From contig CM053164.1 of NCBI GenBank assembly GCA_028571685.1, forward strand, positions 40,908,501 through 40,972,500: a DNA stretch of 64,000 nucleotides, in the 5' to 3' direction. The notes beneath the pieces are model-generated. The model was not told the origin of the DNA and ran no database searches. It was given only the letters and a program-made list of their open reading frames with translations. Position 1 is the stretch's first letter, and each line of letters opens with the position of its first letter. Positions 1-12,340 of the stretch are shown piece after piece. This DNA comes from Heterohyrax brucei (lineage: Eukaryota; Chordata; Mammalia; Hyracoidea; Procaviidae). Made by a program: the position numbers and the translations under genes.

Positions 1-275
1 GCAGCACCACTCCACAACTGGTTGTAGATTGGGCCGCTGCGCTATGTGGGGTCTCCACAGGCTGACTTTTGGAAGTACATCTGCAGGTCTGTCTTCCAGA
101 TCCGTCTTGGACTGAAAGTGTCACTGAAAACTATTCATCATTGTCTGCTAAACTGGTTGGCATTAAGTCAATTCCAACTCACAGCGACCCCATATGTGTC
201 GGAGTAGAACCGTGTCCTGGAGGCTGTCCTGTGGCTCTCTCCAGACATAGATCACCAGGCCTTCCTTCCGCTATT
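1..275 (-). mobile_element. Degenerate antisense AfroSINE/RTE-tail copies
   Basis: The 160-275 part reads as antisense SINE ('gtcaattccaactcacagcg', then 'agatcaccaggccttccttc'). Positions 65-130 hold a second antisense piece with 'tttggaagtacatctgcagg'. Both match segments of the longer AfroSINE variant in reverse complement. Ends are poorly defined. Confidence 0.7.
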
Positions 276-1357
276 ACCAGAACTACTCATAATAACTATT
301 ACTACTAATAACTGCTGAGACAGGGCTTAGAGCTGTATCCTGCGGGGCCTTACTTAACCCCCGATAGCGTGAGGATTACTCTGTTTTCCAAATAGGGAGG
401 CGAGGCTCAGACTGCCTTCAGTCGCTCAGTGACCTCATGCTCAGTCGCTCAGTCCATGTTGCTGCCTGGACCCCATGGGGCCCCTGGGTGGACCTGAATT
501 TCTAGCCAGAGCCCACTTCTGTGTTGTCAGTGTCCAGGTCTGGCTCTTAAACTCTGTGTTCTCAGCCAGTGGCCTCTCTCCGTGAGCACTAGCCTGTCAC
601 TCCAGCTCTCCTTCAAGCTCCCAGCCTCATCACCCTTGCTCACTAAAAGCCTCGGGGTGGGAGGATCAGTATGGCAACCTGCTTGAGTTCTCACAGGGCC
701 CCTAGCCTCACCTGAGCCATAGTACGGGGGCCCAAGCTCAGAAGAAGCAGCTAGTACCTCCTCTCCCTCAAATCCCACAGGGCTGGCTGACTCGGGCTGC
801 TTGGAGCTGCCTGTGTAGCCACTGCTGTTCTTCCTCCACATGAGAGAACCTGCCAAAGGTTTTCCAGCTCTGCAGTGGGGCTGTGGGAACTGCTAGAGCA
901 GCACTCGGGGGATGAGACTGGGAGGACTGAACCACACAGGCCGTGTTTACATGCTGCACACCCTGTGCACACCCCTCTCAGGTCCTCCCAGCTATGCACA
1001 CGGGCCTAGCTGCCCTCTGGCTGCCGGTAGGAACAAGAAAAGTGGCCCTCTGCCCCTACCTCCCCTCAGATGAGATCCAGCTAAGGGGAGCCCAGGCAGA
1101 ACCCCTGGAGCCTCCAGGGGTGAAGGAAAGCAGAGTTAGGTAGTAGAAGGAGGTGGGAGATGCCAAGCAGGAGGGCCAGAACAAGTGGAGACCTAGGAAG
1201 GGCAGAGAGTGGCAAGACGCAGACTGCGCTCAGTTCTATAACTCAGCTGCAACAGTTAAAGCTGAGGCTCCTTCCTTTATCCTTTTTAAGACGTGGCTCC
1301 TGGAGGCAGCAGCAGCAGAACCCAGTGGACATGTGCAGCAACCTGGTGATTGGTAGG

Positions 1358-1379
1358 GAGTGTGTGTGTGTGTGTGTGA
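1358..1379. repeat. (TG)n microsatellite
   Basis: About eleven uninterrupted TG units, followed by an imperfect purine/pyrimidine alternating tract to ~1430. Confidence 0.9.
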
Positions 1380-1782
1380 CTGTGCACGTGCACAGGCATG
1401 CACACATGCTTGTCCATGCATATACATAGGTGTGCAGGACAGAGTCTCCTCTCAGAGACTGCAGGAGATGCGTGCTGACACCCCAGGATCCAGACCCTGA
1501 TTCTGTGCTCCTCAAAACTGTGTGCCTGTGGGGCTAGTAACTGATTTCTTCCCTGCAACAACAGCCTGGGGAGATAAAGAGAGCGCTGGGGAAGGTGACA
1601 CTGCTGCCCCTGTCCCAGGGCAGCTGTGAAGCTCCTGCTGTGGGCAGAGTCCCAGCCCTTGGTATAGAGTAGGGTGGCCATTGCTGACAGCAAGCACCTG
1701 AACTAAAGAGTCAGATGCTGCCCAAGGAGGAAACAGCTGGGTAGGGGTAACACAGGGCTTGTGAAAAGAAATAAGGAAGGGA

Positions 1783-1945
1783 ATGAACACTGGCTGAGGA
1801 CCTGCCACATGCTGGACACTGGTGGGCGACCCACGGGGATTAGCTCCTAACACCCCTGTGAGATCTCAGTGATCTCTATTTTAACAGATGGCAGAGTGGG
1901 GGTCAAAGAAGCTGGGAGCTGAGTCCCACGTTCTCTTTGCACCCA
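1783..1945 (+). mobile_element. MIR remnant
   Basis: Contains the MIR-like phrases 'acatgctggacactggtggg' and 'tattttaacagatggcagag' in the right order and spacing. Diverged. Confidence 0.65.
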
Positions 1946-3679
1946 CTGCCCCTGGAACATTCCACAACTGGGATATTTTATAGAGAGGTAGCAGAAACAG
2001 AGACTCCTGGCTTGGGGACAAGGAGTAGAGAAGTTAGAGGAGGGGCTCAGAGTGGATGCACTTGGTGGGGCCTAGGAGAGGTGAGAAAAAAGGATTGACA
2101 AGCTGTGGTTAATTTGGGAAGTGGGGCCAGGGGCTGTTCCAGGCATGGCTGCCATCCGTCCCCACTTCCAGCCCAGTTCCCAGAGAAGGAATAGGGGGAC
2201 TTCAAAGCAGATGCACGAGGTTTGGGAGTAAGTGGACGTCAGCAGGAGTGTCTGCTGAAGCTAAGCCGTGGCATGGCCCCGTCCTGTCTGTGGCCCTCAT
2301 GGGAGCTGAGGCCTTGAGGCCCGCATGCACTCTGTTTGGGACCCAGCTGACCTGCAGAGTGAGGACAGGATGGACATGGCTGAAATCCTGTGGAAGCAGA
2401 AAAAGGCAAATGGGGCGGGGGCGTTAGGAGCTGGGGTAGAGAGGCCCTCTCTGGAGGGGGTAGTGTGAGTTCTCTTCCGTGTATTAGCCTTGTTTTGCCA
2501 GCTATGAAACTGTCCCCCCCAACCCTGCTTGGGGTCTGCCGGGACTGAGGCTGTTTCCTGCTCACTCACCCCGCCCACTGCCCCCCGTATTGGACATGGA
2601 GAAACAGATTCTTGCTGACCTCCATGGACCAGGACCACCAGGTGAGGCATTGCTGCTTGCCAGCAATGAGGTTTATCTGCTCGCTATGGGCTCAAGGAAA
2701 TACAGAAGGTTCCCTTGTAAACCTTGTACTTCAGTCTATGAAGGGATTGGCTTTTCCAGCAGCAGGTGGAAAGCAGGGACAGACACAGGAGAAGCCAGAA
2801 ATTAGGATCCTGGCCTGGGGCCAGAGGCTAGGCAAACATACTGCTTCCCTCCTCTGTCCTTTTGTTCCGTTTCCAAGCAACCATGTCTTCCTAAGAAGAG
2901 GTTGGTCAAGCTCCGTTTGAGGGGCTCTCTGGCTCAGATGCTGGGGGCTTTCTCCCTAAGCCCAGAGCTAACTGTAGCAGATATAACACCTCTGACTGCG
3001 AGGTCACGTACCAGGTCCCCCTTGAAACCAGCTCAGGAAAGCCCCACATTCCCTAAATCGGTTCTACCATATTCACAAGTGAATGGCCTTTGCCTCATTT
3101 ATCCCACATCCTTAGGGTCTTCCCATCCTCTCCCCTCATCCAAGCCTGCAGGTAGCATGACTAGGCCTGGGAGGACAGCATATGTCAACAACAGCCAAGC
3201 TGCTTCCAGGGACCCGAGCACAGCGCTCCCAGGACCCCTCCGACTCAGGGCGGTGGTGCCAAAGACGCAGGACCTCTGGCTATGGTCACTTCTTTAATTC
3301 CTAATCACTGGAACAAAACTCCTCCTGCTACTCCTGCTTCTCTGCCCAGGGCAGTGGCCACAGGAAGGTGGGGTGGATGGGAAGTCAAGTAGCTGTGACG
3401 GGCAGGAGGGCCCCTTTCCATCTCCACATTCCTGAAATTCCCAAACCTAAGCACCTTGTTTTGCTTTATCTAGGCCACATCCTCTCACCGTCCCCTCCAT
3501 CAACACCCTGGCCTGCTCTTGTAGGACTGAGGGAGAAATTGGCCTCATGTGGTCTGAGCTCAGCTATCCCAGAGAGGGTGGTTAGCCTGGCTATCAAGAG
3601 CTCCAGGATCCAGACTCTCCTTGGAACCCTCAGGTTGTCAGGGCTAGAGGGAAACCAGAACATCAACCTATTAACCTAT

Positions 3680-3800
3680 TCCTGTTACCAACCCAGAGGG
3701 GTCAGTGACTTCCCAAAGTCACTCAGCTAGTTGGTGACATTGTCAGGATAGAACTCAACAGAACTGAGCTGTCCTGATCTCAGGTCCATCATATGGCTTC
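3680..3800 (+). mobile_element. MIR remnant
   Basis: The core 'gtgacttcccaaagtcactc' followed by 'agctagttggtgacattgtc' resembles the MIR segment 'taacttgcccaaggtcacac' and the bases after it. Confidence 0.6.
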
Positions 3801-4395
3801 CAATCTTGTGCTCACAGAGTTCGTTTTTAGAGACCTCTCTGTCTCTGACCCAGTCTCCTGCCAAACTTTCCTATGTGGAGACAGAGGATGGGGACCAAAG
3901 GGGCTCATTGTGACAGATGACTCTTTACAAACAACTATCTAGTATCTCCTTGCTCCCCACTAGATTTCAGATTGTTTGCATCGTCCAGTGACAAAGGACC
4001 TCTTTGTCACCAGCCTTATGTCGGGTAACACTCAGGACCTCAGTTACAACTTGCTCTGTGGGATACCTTTGACTCTCCCGGCACCTCAGTGGAGCAGAAG
4101 GGGCAGCGGTATTTCCCAGTGCTGTGCTCCATTTTACCAGGAAGAGAGTGGTTACTGAATTACCAAGCGTCACACGGGTGTGGAGTGGCAGAGGCGGGAC
4201 AGACCACAGGCTTTCTCAGGACAAACTATACTTTTTCCACAGCATGAAAAGAAGCCAGTGTTTGAGAAGTACAGGCTCTAAGCTAGCTTCGCCACCATAG
4301 CTGGCTTAAAGTAGAAAGTCCAGTCATATTTGCTACAGGTTACTTTTACCTTATTACCATTACCCTCCCCATCCGGCTCCCAGCATTTCTGAGGG

Positions 4396-4431
4396 GTGTG
4401 TGTGTCTATGTGTGTTGTGTCTGTGTGTGTT
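4396..4431. repeat. Imperfect (TG)n tract
   Basis: An interrupted TG-rich run, 'ggggtgtgtgtgtctatgtg' continuing 'ttgtgtctgtgtgtgt'. Confidence 0.85.
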
Positions 4432-5470
4432 AGCAGGGCATGGTGCAGGTGCAAAGAAGCAACACATACTCATCCAATCAAAATACATCAGCTCAAGTAC
4501 ACTAATATAGAATTGGGTTTCGCAGGACAGAGACTGAAGAAATTTTACTTGGAAAGGAAGCAGTGGAGGGCGGTTGGCGGGAGCTGTTTCTGATGGCGTG
4601 GGAAGACTTCTTCCCTCCAGATACACCCAAAGCCCTCTAGATGTACAGGTCGACTTACCTGCAGATTGCACATTACTTCCAATGACCTAGGAAGGCATAG
4701 ACTGCATTTGACTAGACTGCATTCTGTCCTCTGTGCCCAAAGAGTAGTACGATGAAGGTCTGGGACCCAGGTACCTCATCTTGCTTTGCCTAGGCTGCAT
4801 CATCTCACACTCCCTCCAGCAACACCCCGGCCCACTCCTGTACACTGAATGGCATTTCCTTTTATCTTCCTATTAGGGCTTTTGGCATGAGCAGACTTGT
4901 CACCTCTGTGGTAGGTGGGCAGAACACTGGTAAGGTATGCATCTTGACCTCTAGGGACAAGGGTGCCTGGATGCTTCCTCCTCCACAGGAGGGAGATGGT
5001 CCCCACCAGGACCTTTGCTTGCACTGTGACAGCAGGAGGCCACTTCCCTCTCTTGGGTTTCCTCACTGGGCTGGTGGAGGCCAGGATCATGGAGCTGGTC
5101 TTGTTCTGGCAAGTCTTAGATCTGAGAGCCCAGGGCCTCTTCTGGCCACTTCTCTCATTCCCGAGGAGGACAGAGGGTCTAGCACCTACCCCTACATAAG
5201 ATCCCAACCCCCTAGAACTTTGCCTTCTTTGGGGTGCATGGACAGGCCTGGCCATTTGTCCTCATCTGAGTGCCCCTGCTGACTCCTTAGTGAACTTCCC
5301 ATGATGGGGGAGTGGGGGTGAGGGCAGGGGGTGGGATTGGACTGCTAAATACCTTCTGCCTCTTTTATGTCTCTCCAGAAATGCAGTCCTTACTTGGATC
5401 ACAGCCAAGCCTAGAGAGGCCTGTGAGGGGAACAGGACCAGGCATCTCCCCAGAGGGACCCAGCCTGTTA

Positions 5471-5650
<180 letters not shown>

Positions 5651-5699
5651 CTAGAGGAGAGAGACAGGGAGGTGAGCAGCCTAGACAGCAGTAATGATC

Positions 5700-5870
5700 G
5701 CAGTCCTCAGTATTTCACCACTGGTGTTTGCCGTGTGTGTTCACACCTTCCACTCATCGGAGGAAGGCAAGGTGGGTATTATCTCCCCATTTGGCAGGTG
5801 TGAAAAGAGAGGCTCAGAAAGATTGAGTGACATGGGCAGACTCACTCAGCATCATGCCACCTGTCTCCAG
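5700..5870 (+). mobile_element. MIR remnant
   Basis: Includes 'attatctccccatttggcag' and 'gaggctcagaaagattgagt', the classic MIR core of the form 'ccccattttacagatgagga'. Confidence 0.75.
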
Positions 5871-6509
5871 AACCTGCTGCATTTGGTTCTATTCCTCCCT
5901 GGTGTCCAAGTTGGAGGAGGGGATTCCTATAAGAACAGCTGAGGAGGTAGCTGCTCCCTCCTCATCCTGAGTGCCAGGGATGACCTTGACCTCACCTCAC
6001 CTGCTGGTACTCATTTAAAATGTGACTGGTGAGCTGAATGTGCCCTCCAGGAGAAGCCCAGACACAGGATACCCTTCAAAGGCATGGGGAAGTCAGCATG
6101 TCTTCCTGCTCATTGGGCACACATCGTGCCCACTGTGGAGAAGAAAGGAGCTTGGGCATTGCCTTGGGCTTTCCTCTGGGATAAAGTGAAGCATCAAACC
6201 TAGCCTCAGCAGTAGCAATCAAGAATCCTGATAGGGCTTCTTGCTCTGTGTTTTTAGGTCACTCAACTCCTTCTGGCCCCAGTTTCCCACAGCGCACAGG
6301 GCAGACCCAGTCTAGTCTTTTCCTCAGCCTGCCCGAGGGCTGGCAGGACTCTGCCAGGCAGGAAGTAGTTTGCTTCTCTGCCCAGGACAGGCAGCTCTCA
6401 CTGAGCCCTAAGGACTCCGGATGAGCCAGGTTGGACTTTCCAAGGGAGGGACAGTGTGCACAGTATCCAAACACCCACTATGATGGATGTCATGATAAGA
6501 TATTTAGTG

Positions 6510-6850
6510 TAAACTCATTGAATCTCCTCAGTACTTCAACTTGGCCTACCTGACATCTCAGGGAAGTGCAGTGACTTCTTCAAAGCCACACAGCTAGGAA
6601 GAGCTGGAGCTGGGATTTGAGCCCAGCCTGCTTGACTCCAAGCCCTGTGTTCTATCTGCTGAACAAGTGTGGCCTTTCTGGTGTGACCAAGCATGTTGTG
6701 ATGGGAAAATGCTGGTCTGGAATTGGAAGCCCTTGGTCCTAGTCCTGGTTCTGTCATTGAGCAACTGTGCCATGATGGGCCAAATCCATTCCTCATTTAG
6801 GACTTCACTGCTGCCATCCATGAAATGGGTAGTAGAGGTGGTGGTGGATG
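6510..6850 (+). mobile_element. Two adjacent MIR remnants
   Basis: At 6560-6662 'agccacacagctaggaagag' and 'tgggatttgagcccagcctg' mark one MIR 3' half. At 6705-6850 'ggtcctagtcctggttctgt' through 'tccatgaaatgggtagtaga' mark a second MIR 5' half. Confidence 0.75.
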
Positions 6851-7377
6851 GGCTACATTACCTGTACACCCTGTCTGCAATTGAAACCCTCAATCTGATT
6901 CTGAGAACCCAGGGCGTGGGCTTGCTGCCTGTTAGTCCCTGTCTGTCCCCCGTTCTCTCGTCTCTGGTCCCTTACTCCCACACTGCAGTCTCACCTTTCA
7001 GGTTTCCATCTTTCCCCAGAAGCCTGTCACTCCCACAAAGGCCTGGAGCCTTATTCTGTGCTCTTGTTCCCTTGTTACGGTGGCTTGGGTGGGGCAAGCC
7101 CCTGGAGCCCCAAATGCTTCCTTGTTCTCAGCAAGCGGTGAGAAGTCAAGACTTTAGGGGCTTCTGACCTGCTCTCAGCGGTGCCCCAGAGAGGGTCTCT
7201 TCCATTCTGGCTCCTTGCAACTGCACTTCTGCCTTTCAGAGCTGTCTCTGCTGGTTACCCACAGAGGCCACCGCTCAGCATGCAGTCCTGAGGACTGGGT
7301 AAGGGAAGCTTGTTCAACTCCATCTTACACTGGGAAATCTGAGGTCAGCGTAGAATAGCTGATCGTGTCATTTTACA

Positions 7378-7540
7378 CATCCATTGAGCACTCACTGCCT
7401 GCTTGCTGTTCTAGTACTTTCTGTGTGCTGTCATTTAATCCTCAAAACCATGCCATGAGGTAGATGCTGTGAGTTTGCTCCCTTACAGATGACTTGTAGT
7501 TTGCCTGAGTCACACAGCTACTGAGACATCTGACCCAAAG
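7378..7540 (+). mobile_element. MIR remnant
   Basis: Phrases 'ccattgagcactcactgcct', 'tttaatcctcaaaaccatgc' and 'tgagtcacacagctactgag' follow the MIR consensus order. Confidence 0.8.
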
Positions 7541-8123
7541 CCCAAGGATGTGTCCCTTACCAGCATGCCAACCTGACAGTGGTGGAAGCCGATGAGCTCA
7601 AGAGGACCAGTGGGACGGAGGAGGGGCCTGAGGCCTGACAACCAGATCAGCTTGTTTCCTTCCTGTGTTAATGCATGTATAAAACACCCATGGACTGTGC
7701 GTCAGTGTATGTGTGCTCACGTTGGGCGTGCTGGGATGGGACGTGACAAACACAGTAGGATCCAGGGTGCCCTCACAGAGCACCTGGTCTCACATGGGAG
7801 CTGAGCCAGACCCACAGAGTGGAGATGGTGCGTGGGAGTGACCAGCAGGGCTCTGAGAAGAAGCCTTGTGAGGGATTCCTGAACAGGGTACAAATGGAAG
7901 TCTGGTTACCCCTTGGTAGAGAGCAGAGGGCATCCCCTAGTCACCCTTCCCTGTATTCTCATTAGGAAAGGAGACCCTGGGAGACCGTCCCCACCTTGTT
8001 TCTACATCCATAAGGAGTGCTTTCCAGGCTGCCTTGAATGTGGTTAGGAGGGAAGTAAAGTGGGCCCCCAGCGTACCCCATAATGGGCAAGTCCAAGTTC
8101 TTTCTGGACAAGGGCACACTCAC

Positions 8124-8223
8124 CTTGATGATAGCATTGTTGTCATCGATTAGTGTGTCGGTCACCTCCACATGGTTCTCCTCTACCACCTTCTGCAGTA
8201 CCATGCGAAAGGTCCCTATTAGC
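8124..8223 (-). CDS. OTOF: OTOF exon 4 (otoferlin C2A domain)
   Basis: The 100 bp minus-strand exon has an acceptor read as gctgcccacag|G and a near-consensus donor CAAG|gtgagt. Its first base completes a Lys codon split after exon 3, followed by 33 codons beginning [20 protein letters not shown] and ending [13 protein letters not shown]. This is otoferlin residues ~76-109. The LIGTFRM stretch is typical of ferlin C2A beta-strands. I recall Ser where this sequence has Asn in VVEENHVEV, a conservative change. The C2A domain of otoferlin is known to lack several calcium-coordinating aspartates, and its top loop is unusually short. The frame is open and no base is damaged, so the exon looks functional. 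Confidence 0.98.
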
Positions 8224-9514
8224 CTGTGGGCAGCAGAGATGTGGGGTGCTTTCATGCGAAGAGGCCAGAGTGAGGAGCAAGGCTGACACCCCAGAGGCTG
8301 TGACTGGCTGGGGAAGAGACCTGCTGACTGGAGGGAGGGAGGGCTTGCTTGGGCTGCAGGCTGGGGCTTGAGGTGGTGGCTGGTCCCACTAGGGAACCAT
8401 GCCCATGAGGGCTGAGGGCACATGACCTCCTACAAAAGGGTATAGTTGTGTGGGGGGCACCCATTTCCCAGGGTGACCTCTGAGAGAATGATGAATTCCC
8501 TGGGTCTGACAGGTGAGCCTTGTGTCCCTTGTGTGCACAGAATTTGGAGTCAGCTGAGCCCCTGCAGAGCACCTGCCAGATGCCCACTGTGAAGGCTATT
8601 GAAGGACCTGAGCCCCTAGCAAGTAATCAACATGCCCAAAGCAATGCAGTCATCGTTAGTGCGGTGTCCTACACCGTGAACCATGAGCCTATTCACGACA
8701 GGGACCGTGGTTTCTACTTCCAGCATCTATTTTATATTTCTGACACATGGGTGATCTCAGTGTCTGCATGATGAATTAATGAAAAACAGTAGGTGTCTAA
8801 TACATGCTGACTGCACTGGCTTAAATCTCATTTCACCCTGTGGTTTTCAGTTTGAGCTCTGGGAGAAAACAGGCACTGAAGAAATGTTCTTGCACGGTGA
8901 TTCCACGTGGAGTAGACTAAAACACGCACCACTTCCTGTTAAAGGACAAAGGCTGGGGAGAATCCGCTAAGACAGATCTCAGGGGTCACTGGAGTCTGAG
9001 CAGAAGCTACTGAGAGACAGCTCAGGGATCATCTGAGTCTCAGGGGAATCTATAGAGAGCTCAGGAATCATCCTACTGCCTTCTGTCCGTGGAGGAGGAA
9101 GCTAAGGTCATCTGGGTGAGGTGAGATACGTTTGATGTCCGTACCATTTGTCAACTACTGATGGTGAGTGCCATTAAAAAAGGAAAGAGAGAAAAAGAAA
9201 ACAGAAAAAGCTTCTCATCTATGTGAGGGGAAAAAGCTAAGAGTGGCAATTTGGGATGGATGGGAAATGCAGTGGCCACTCGCATCTGGAGTTAAGAGCT
9301 GTCTCCACCCAGCCCTCCCTGCAAGTGAAACTCATCATCCCATCCTCCTGCTGTAAAACAGAACCAGACTTCCAGGCCTCTTTCAGACCCACCTTTCTGG
9401 AAGCCTCCTCCTCCATCCTTGCTGCACCCTGATGTCTCCCCAGCTGGCATGGGCTGGAGAGTGGAGAAGCGCTGGCTGCAGGGCAGCAAACTTACAGCCC
9501 CTGTCCCTGACTCG

Positions 9515-9815
9515 GATTTTTTTTTTCATTGTGATTAAGTGAAAGTATATAATCCAAATCAATTTTGCATGCCCATCTATCTTCAGCTTCTTCTTCTTTC
9601 CTTACCCAGTGATAGCACACTCCTCCTTTTCATTCTATACTTCTAGTATCCTCTTAAAGAACACCTGTCCCCTCCTCTCCACCCTATTCTCTCCCATCTA
9701 CAAAAAAACCAGTAGGACAACTTCCCATAAATGTATAAAACCATGAAGTACACACACCATGTGGTCACACTGTGTCCCTGAATCCAGTCCATTCTTGCCT
9801 GACTCAATTTTGTTG
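9515..9815 (-). mobile_element. Antisense L1 3'-UTR fragment
   Basis: Begins with a T-run, then 'cattgtgattaagtgaaagt' and 'acacctgtcccctcctctcc', the same order as the longer antisense copy at 41312-42405 and the reverse complement of the L1 3' UTR at 38250-39240. Severely 5'-truncated. Confidence 0.85.
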
Positions 9816-10446
9816 CTATAAAATGAGGGGATGGGCTCTTAGCTTCTGTCCTGAGCCGAAGTTCCAACAATAGACTAGAAACCTGAAGAATACACTAGCT
9901 ATCTTGCAGCTTCTCCTCTTTTGGCTGTACTTCTGAGGTTCTCAAACTTCAGAGCAAATAGAATCTCTTGGAGGACTTGCAAAAACACAAACTACTGGGA
10001 CCCACCCAGCAGCATGCTGGAAATGTTTAGCAACTGGCTGTCTGGGAAAGAAAGCCCTGATCTCCAGCTTTTGTTGATTTCTGTAGTATAACTACTCCTG
10101 TTGCAGACAATTTCAAGCTATGAACATGAAGTTATGAAATGCAGAGTTGGAAAAGACACATACTGTCTGGTCTCAGGAGCTGGTAAGAACCAGATCCAGC
10201 TGCTATCCTTTGAGTTTCTGACTTAAGAGGTGGTCTTGGGCCTCGGAATGAGTATTTCTGCCAAGTTTCCAGGTGATGCTAGTCTGGGGAGCACACTTGG
10301 AACACAGTTTTGTCTTTCTAAAATGAGGGGTTGGCTCTTAGCTTTCATTCTGTGCAGTCTTTCTAATAATGGCACTGCTCTGCTGTTGCCTGGCTTATCA
10401 GTTTGGCAGCCTTCAGGCCGTTGTAATCCATCAGAAGCTGCTAGAA

Positions 10447-10620
10447 GGAGCCCTGGTGGCACAGTGGTTACCAGCCTGACTACTAACTGAAAGTTCAATG
10501 GTTCAGACCCACTAGCTGCTCCTAGGTAGCAAAGACTGCAACATAGGAACCCAATGGGTGCTGAAGGGTAGCTGTGAGTAGGAATCAACTCAACGGCAAA
10601 AGGGTTGTCTTTGGCTTTGG
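10447..10620 (+). mobile_element. AfroSINE
   Basis: Starts 'ggagccctggtggcacagtg' and ends with a tail reading 'gctgtgagtaggaatcaact' then 'caacggcaaaagggtt'. Full-length but diverged in the middle. Confidence 0.92.
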
Positions 10621-11204
10621 CTGGGACCCGAGCACAGGTCCTCCTCTCCCTGCGGAAGAAGCCCAGACCTGCAGAGGAGGGCCTCAAGGATCAGCTGCAA
10701 TATGACAAGACACCCCCAGGGGGCAGGATGGAGCTGTTCCCCCGCGAGTGCTCAGGGAAGCCTCCGGTGTCTTTCAGGCTTAACTTGCCTCCAAATCTCC
10801 ACCCTTCGACTTGGGAGCGGCCTGTGAGGGAAGCTCTTCCATCACTTCTTTCTTTTTTCTTTTCCTCTTAATTTTATTTTTTGTATTAACTAGAGTAAAA
10901 GAATAAAATTTCTAACATCTATCAGTTATCTCATCTGTGATAAACCCTCAGCCCCTCACCCACTCTTGTAGCCAACACTGTCATTTTCTTAAAGGAGGAA
11001 TCCCTTGAACCACTTCCTTGACACATGCTTTCAAGCCTCTGTTAGATACTCCCAGTGATGGGGACCTTCCTATTCCATATTGCTCTCACCATTATTCTAT
11101 TTGGCAGCTGCTGAAATCACACATGTAGCACACTGAAATTGGTCACCCGGCAAATCCCCAGCTCCTCACACACTGACTACCTGCCCTCCCCAAAGGCAGG
11201 CAGT

Positions 11205-11400
11205 ATAGACCCTGGAAAGACCTGGATCTTGGGCTCAGACAGATGCAGGTTCACCGAGCGTGGCCTACGGAGGGATTCTACCACCTGGTAGCTGTGTGAT
11301 CTGGGCGCGTTATCCAGCCTCTCTGGCCTTGCTTTATTCACCACCCCAAAGACGATACAGACCACCATCTTCCCAGGGCCGCAGTGAAGATCTACCAAGA
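11205..11400 (+). mobile_element. MIR remnant
   Basis: 'ggcctacggagggattctac' and 'tggtagctgtgtgatctggg' follow the MIR 5' half ('ctgtgtgaccttgggcaagt'). Confidence 0.7.
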
Positions 11401-11654
11401 ACATTCACGTGGAACTCTTCTGACAGTGCTACCTCCAGCCCCCTCAGTGCTGTGAGGAGCTTGCCTCCTGGAAGACTCACACAGCATTGGTCACCTTGGC
11501 AGGAGGGGCTCCAGACAGCCAACCGAACACTTCCTCCAGCTCTGCACAGCTTCAATGAATCTGAATCTGTCTGTGGCCCAAGGGGTGGAGCTCGGAAACG
11601 GGAGCTTGCCAGGCCAAAGGAATGGACTTGTCACATCCCCAGGGTAGCTTCTTG

Positions 11655-12020
11655 TAGTCAGTTGCGTTGTTTGGCTCCAACTCCTGTGCAACAGAACACA
11701 CCTGGTCTCCTGCCGTCTTCCCAGTTGTTTAGTGCTTGAGTCCCTTGTTGCGGCCACTGTGCATTTTGAAGGCCTTTGCACTCAGGTGGCCCATGTTCCA
11801 GCACTGTATCAGACAATATGCTCTGGCGATCCAGAGGGTTTTCACTGGCTAATTTTGGAGGTAGAGTACCAAGGTTCCTTCCCAGTCTTTGCCTGGAAGC
11901 TCTCCTGAAACCTGTCCAATGCTGGGGACTCTGAGGGTGTTTGAAATAGTGGTGACATAGCTTCTGGCATCACAGTGACACACAAGCAACCCAGTGCAAC
12001 AGACTGACAGATGAGTGGTA
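11655..12020 (-). mobile_element. Antisense long AfroSINE/RTE-tail composite
   Basis: Reads antisense from 'ggctccaactcctgtgcaac' through 'ttgttgcggccactgtgcat' to 'ttttcactggctaatttt' and 'gctctcctgaaacctgtcca'. The same order occurs at 18224-18520, indicating a repeat family rather than unique DNA. Confidence 0.7.
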
Positions 12021-12189
12021 GAAAGGAAGCTCGAGGGGACTTTAAAACCCAAGAGTTCTTCCAAACCTCCTCCAAATAAAAATAAAAAGTAATATTTTTT
12101 GAATAGATGATTGTCATATTTCAGTCTTATGTAAAGTGTGAACAAATTCATTTCTACTGAACTTTGCTCATTTTGCAGGTCTGTAATGT

Positions 12190-12340
12190 ACCATCTCTAC
12201 AGCTGCTAACTAAAAAGGTCCACGTTTCACATCTACCAGGTGCTTCTTGGGAAATGTGTGGCAGTTCTACTCCACCCAATAGGGTCATTATGAATCAGAA
12301 TCAACTTGTCGGCAGTGGGTTTGGGGTTTGGGACATACCC
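12190..12340 (+). mobile_element. AfroSINE
   Basis: 'agctgctaactaaaaaggtc', 'ctaccaggtgcttcttggga' and 'attatgaatcagaatcaact' are SINE body and tail. The 5' head is diverged. Confidence 0.9.

Larger units (their letters stand above)
5651..8123 (-). other. OTOF: OTOF intron 4
   Basis: A 2.5 kb intron between exons 4 and 5, bounded by gtgagt (donor, at 8123) and ctctag (acceptor, at 5651). It contains several MIR-type SINE remnants and no lineage-specific LINE. I see no coding potential on either strand. Confidence 0.93.

Noticed and set aside
418..453. 'tcagtcgctcagt' twice, resembling the bovine BovB/Bov-tA tail
   Set aside because: Only 13-14 bp of likeness and no surrounding element. Too short to claim a ruminant-type repeat.
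9820..10355. 'aaaatgagggg..ggctcttagct' near 9821 and again near 10320
   Set aside because: About 30 bp of imperfect similarity with nothing shared outside. Could be chance or a MIR-like fragment.
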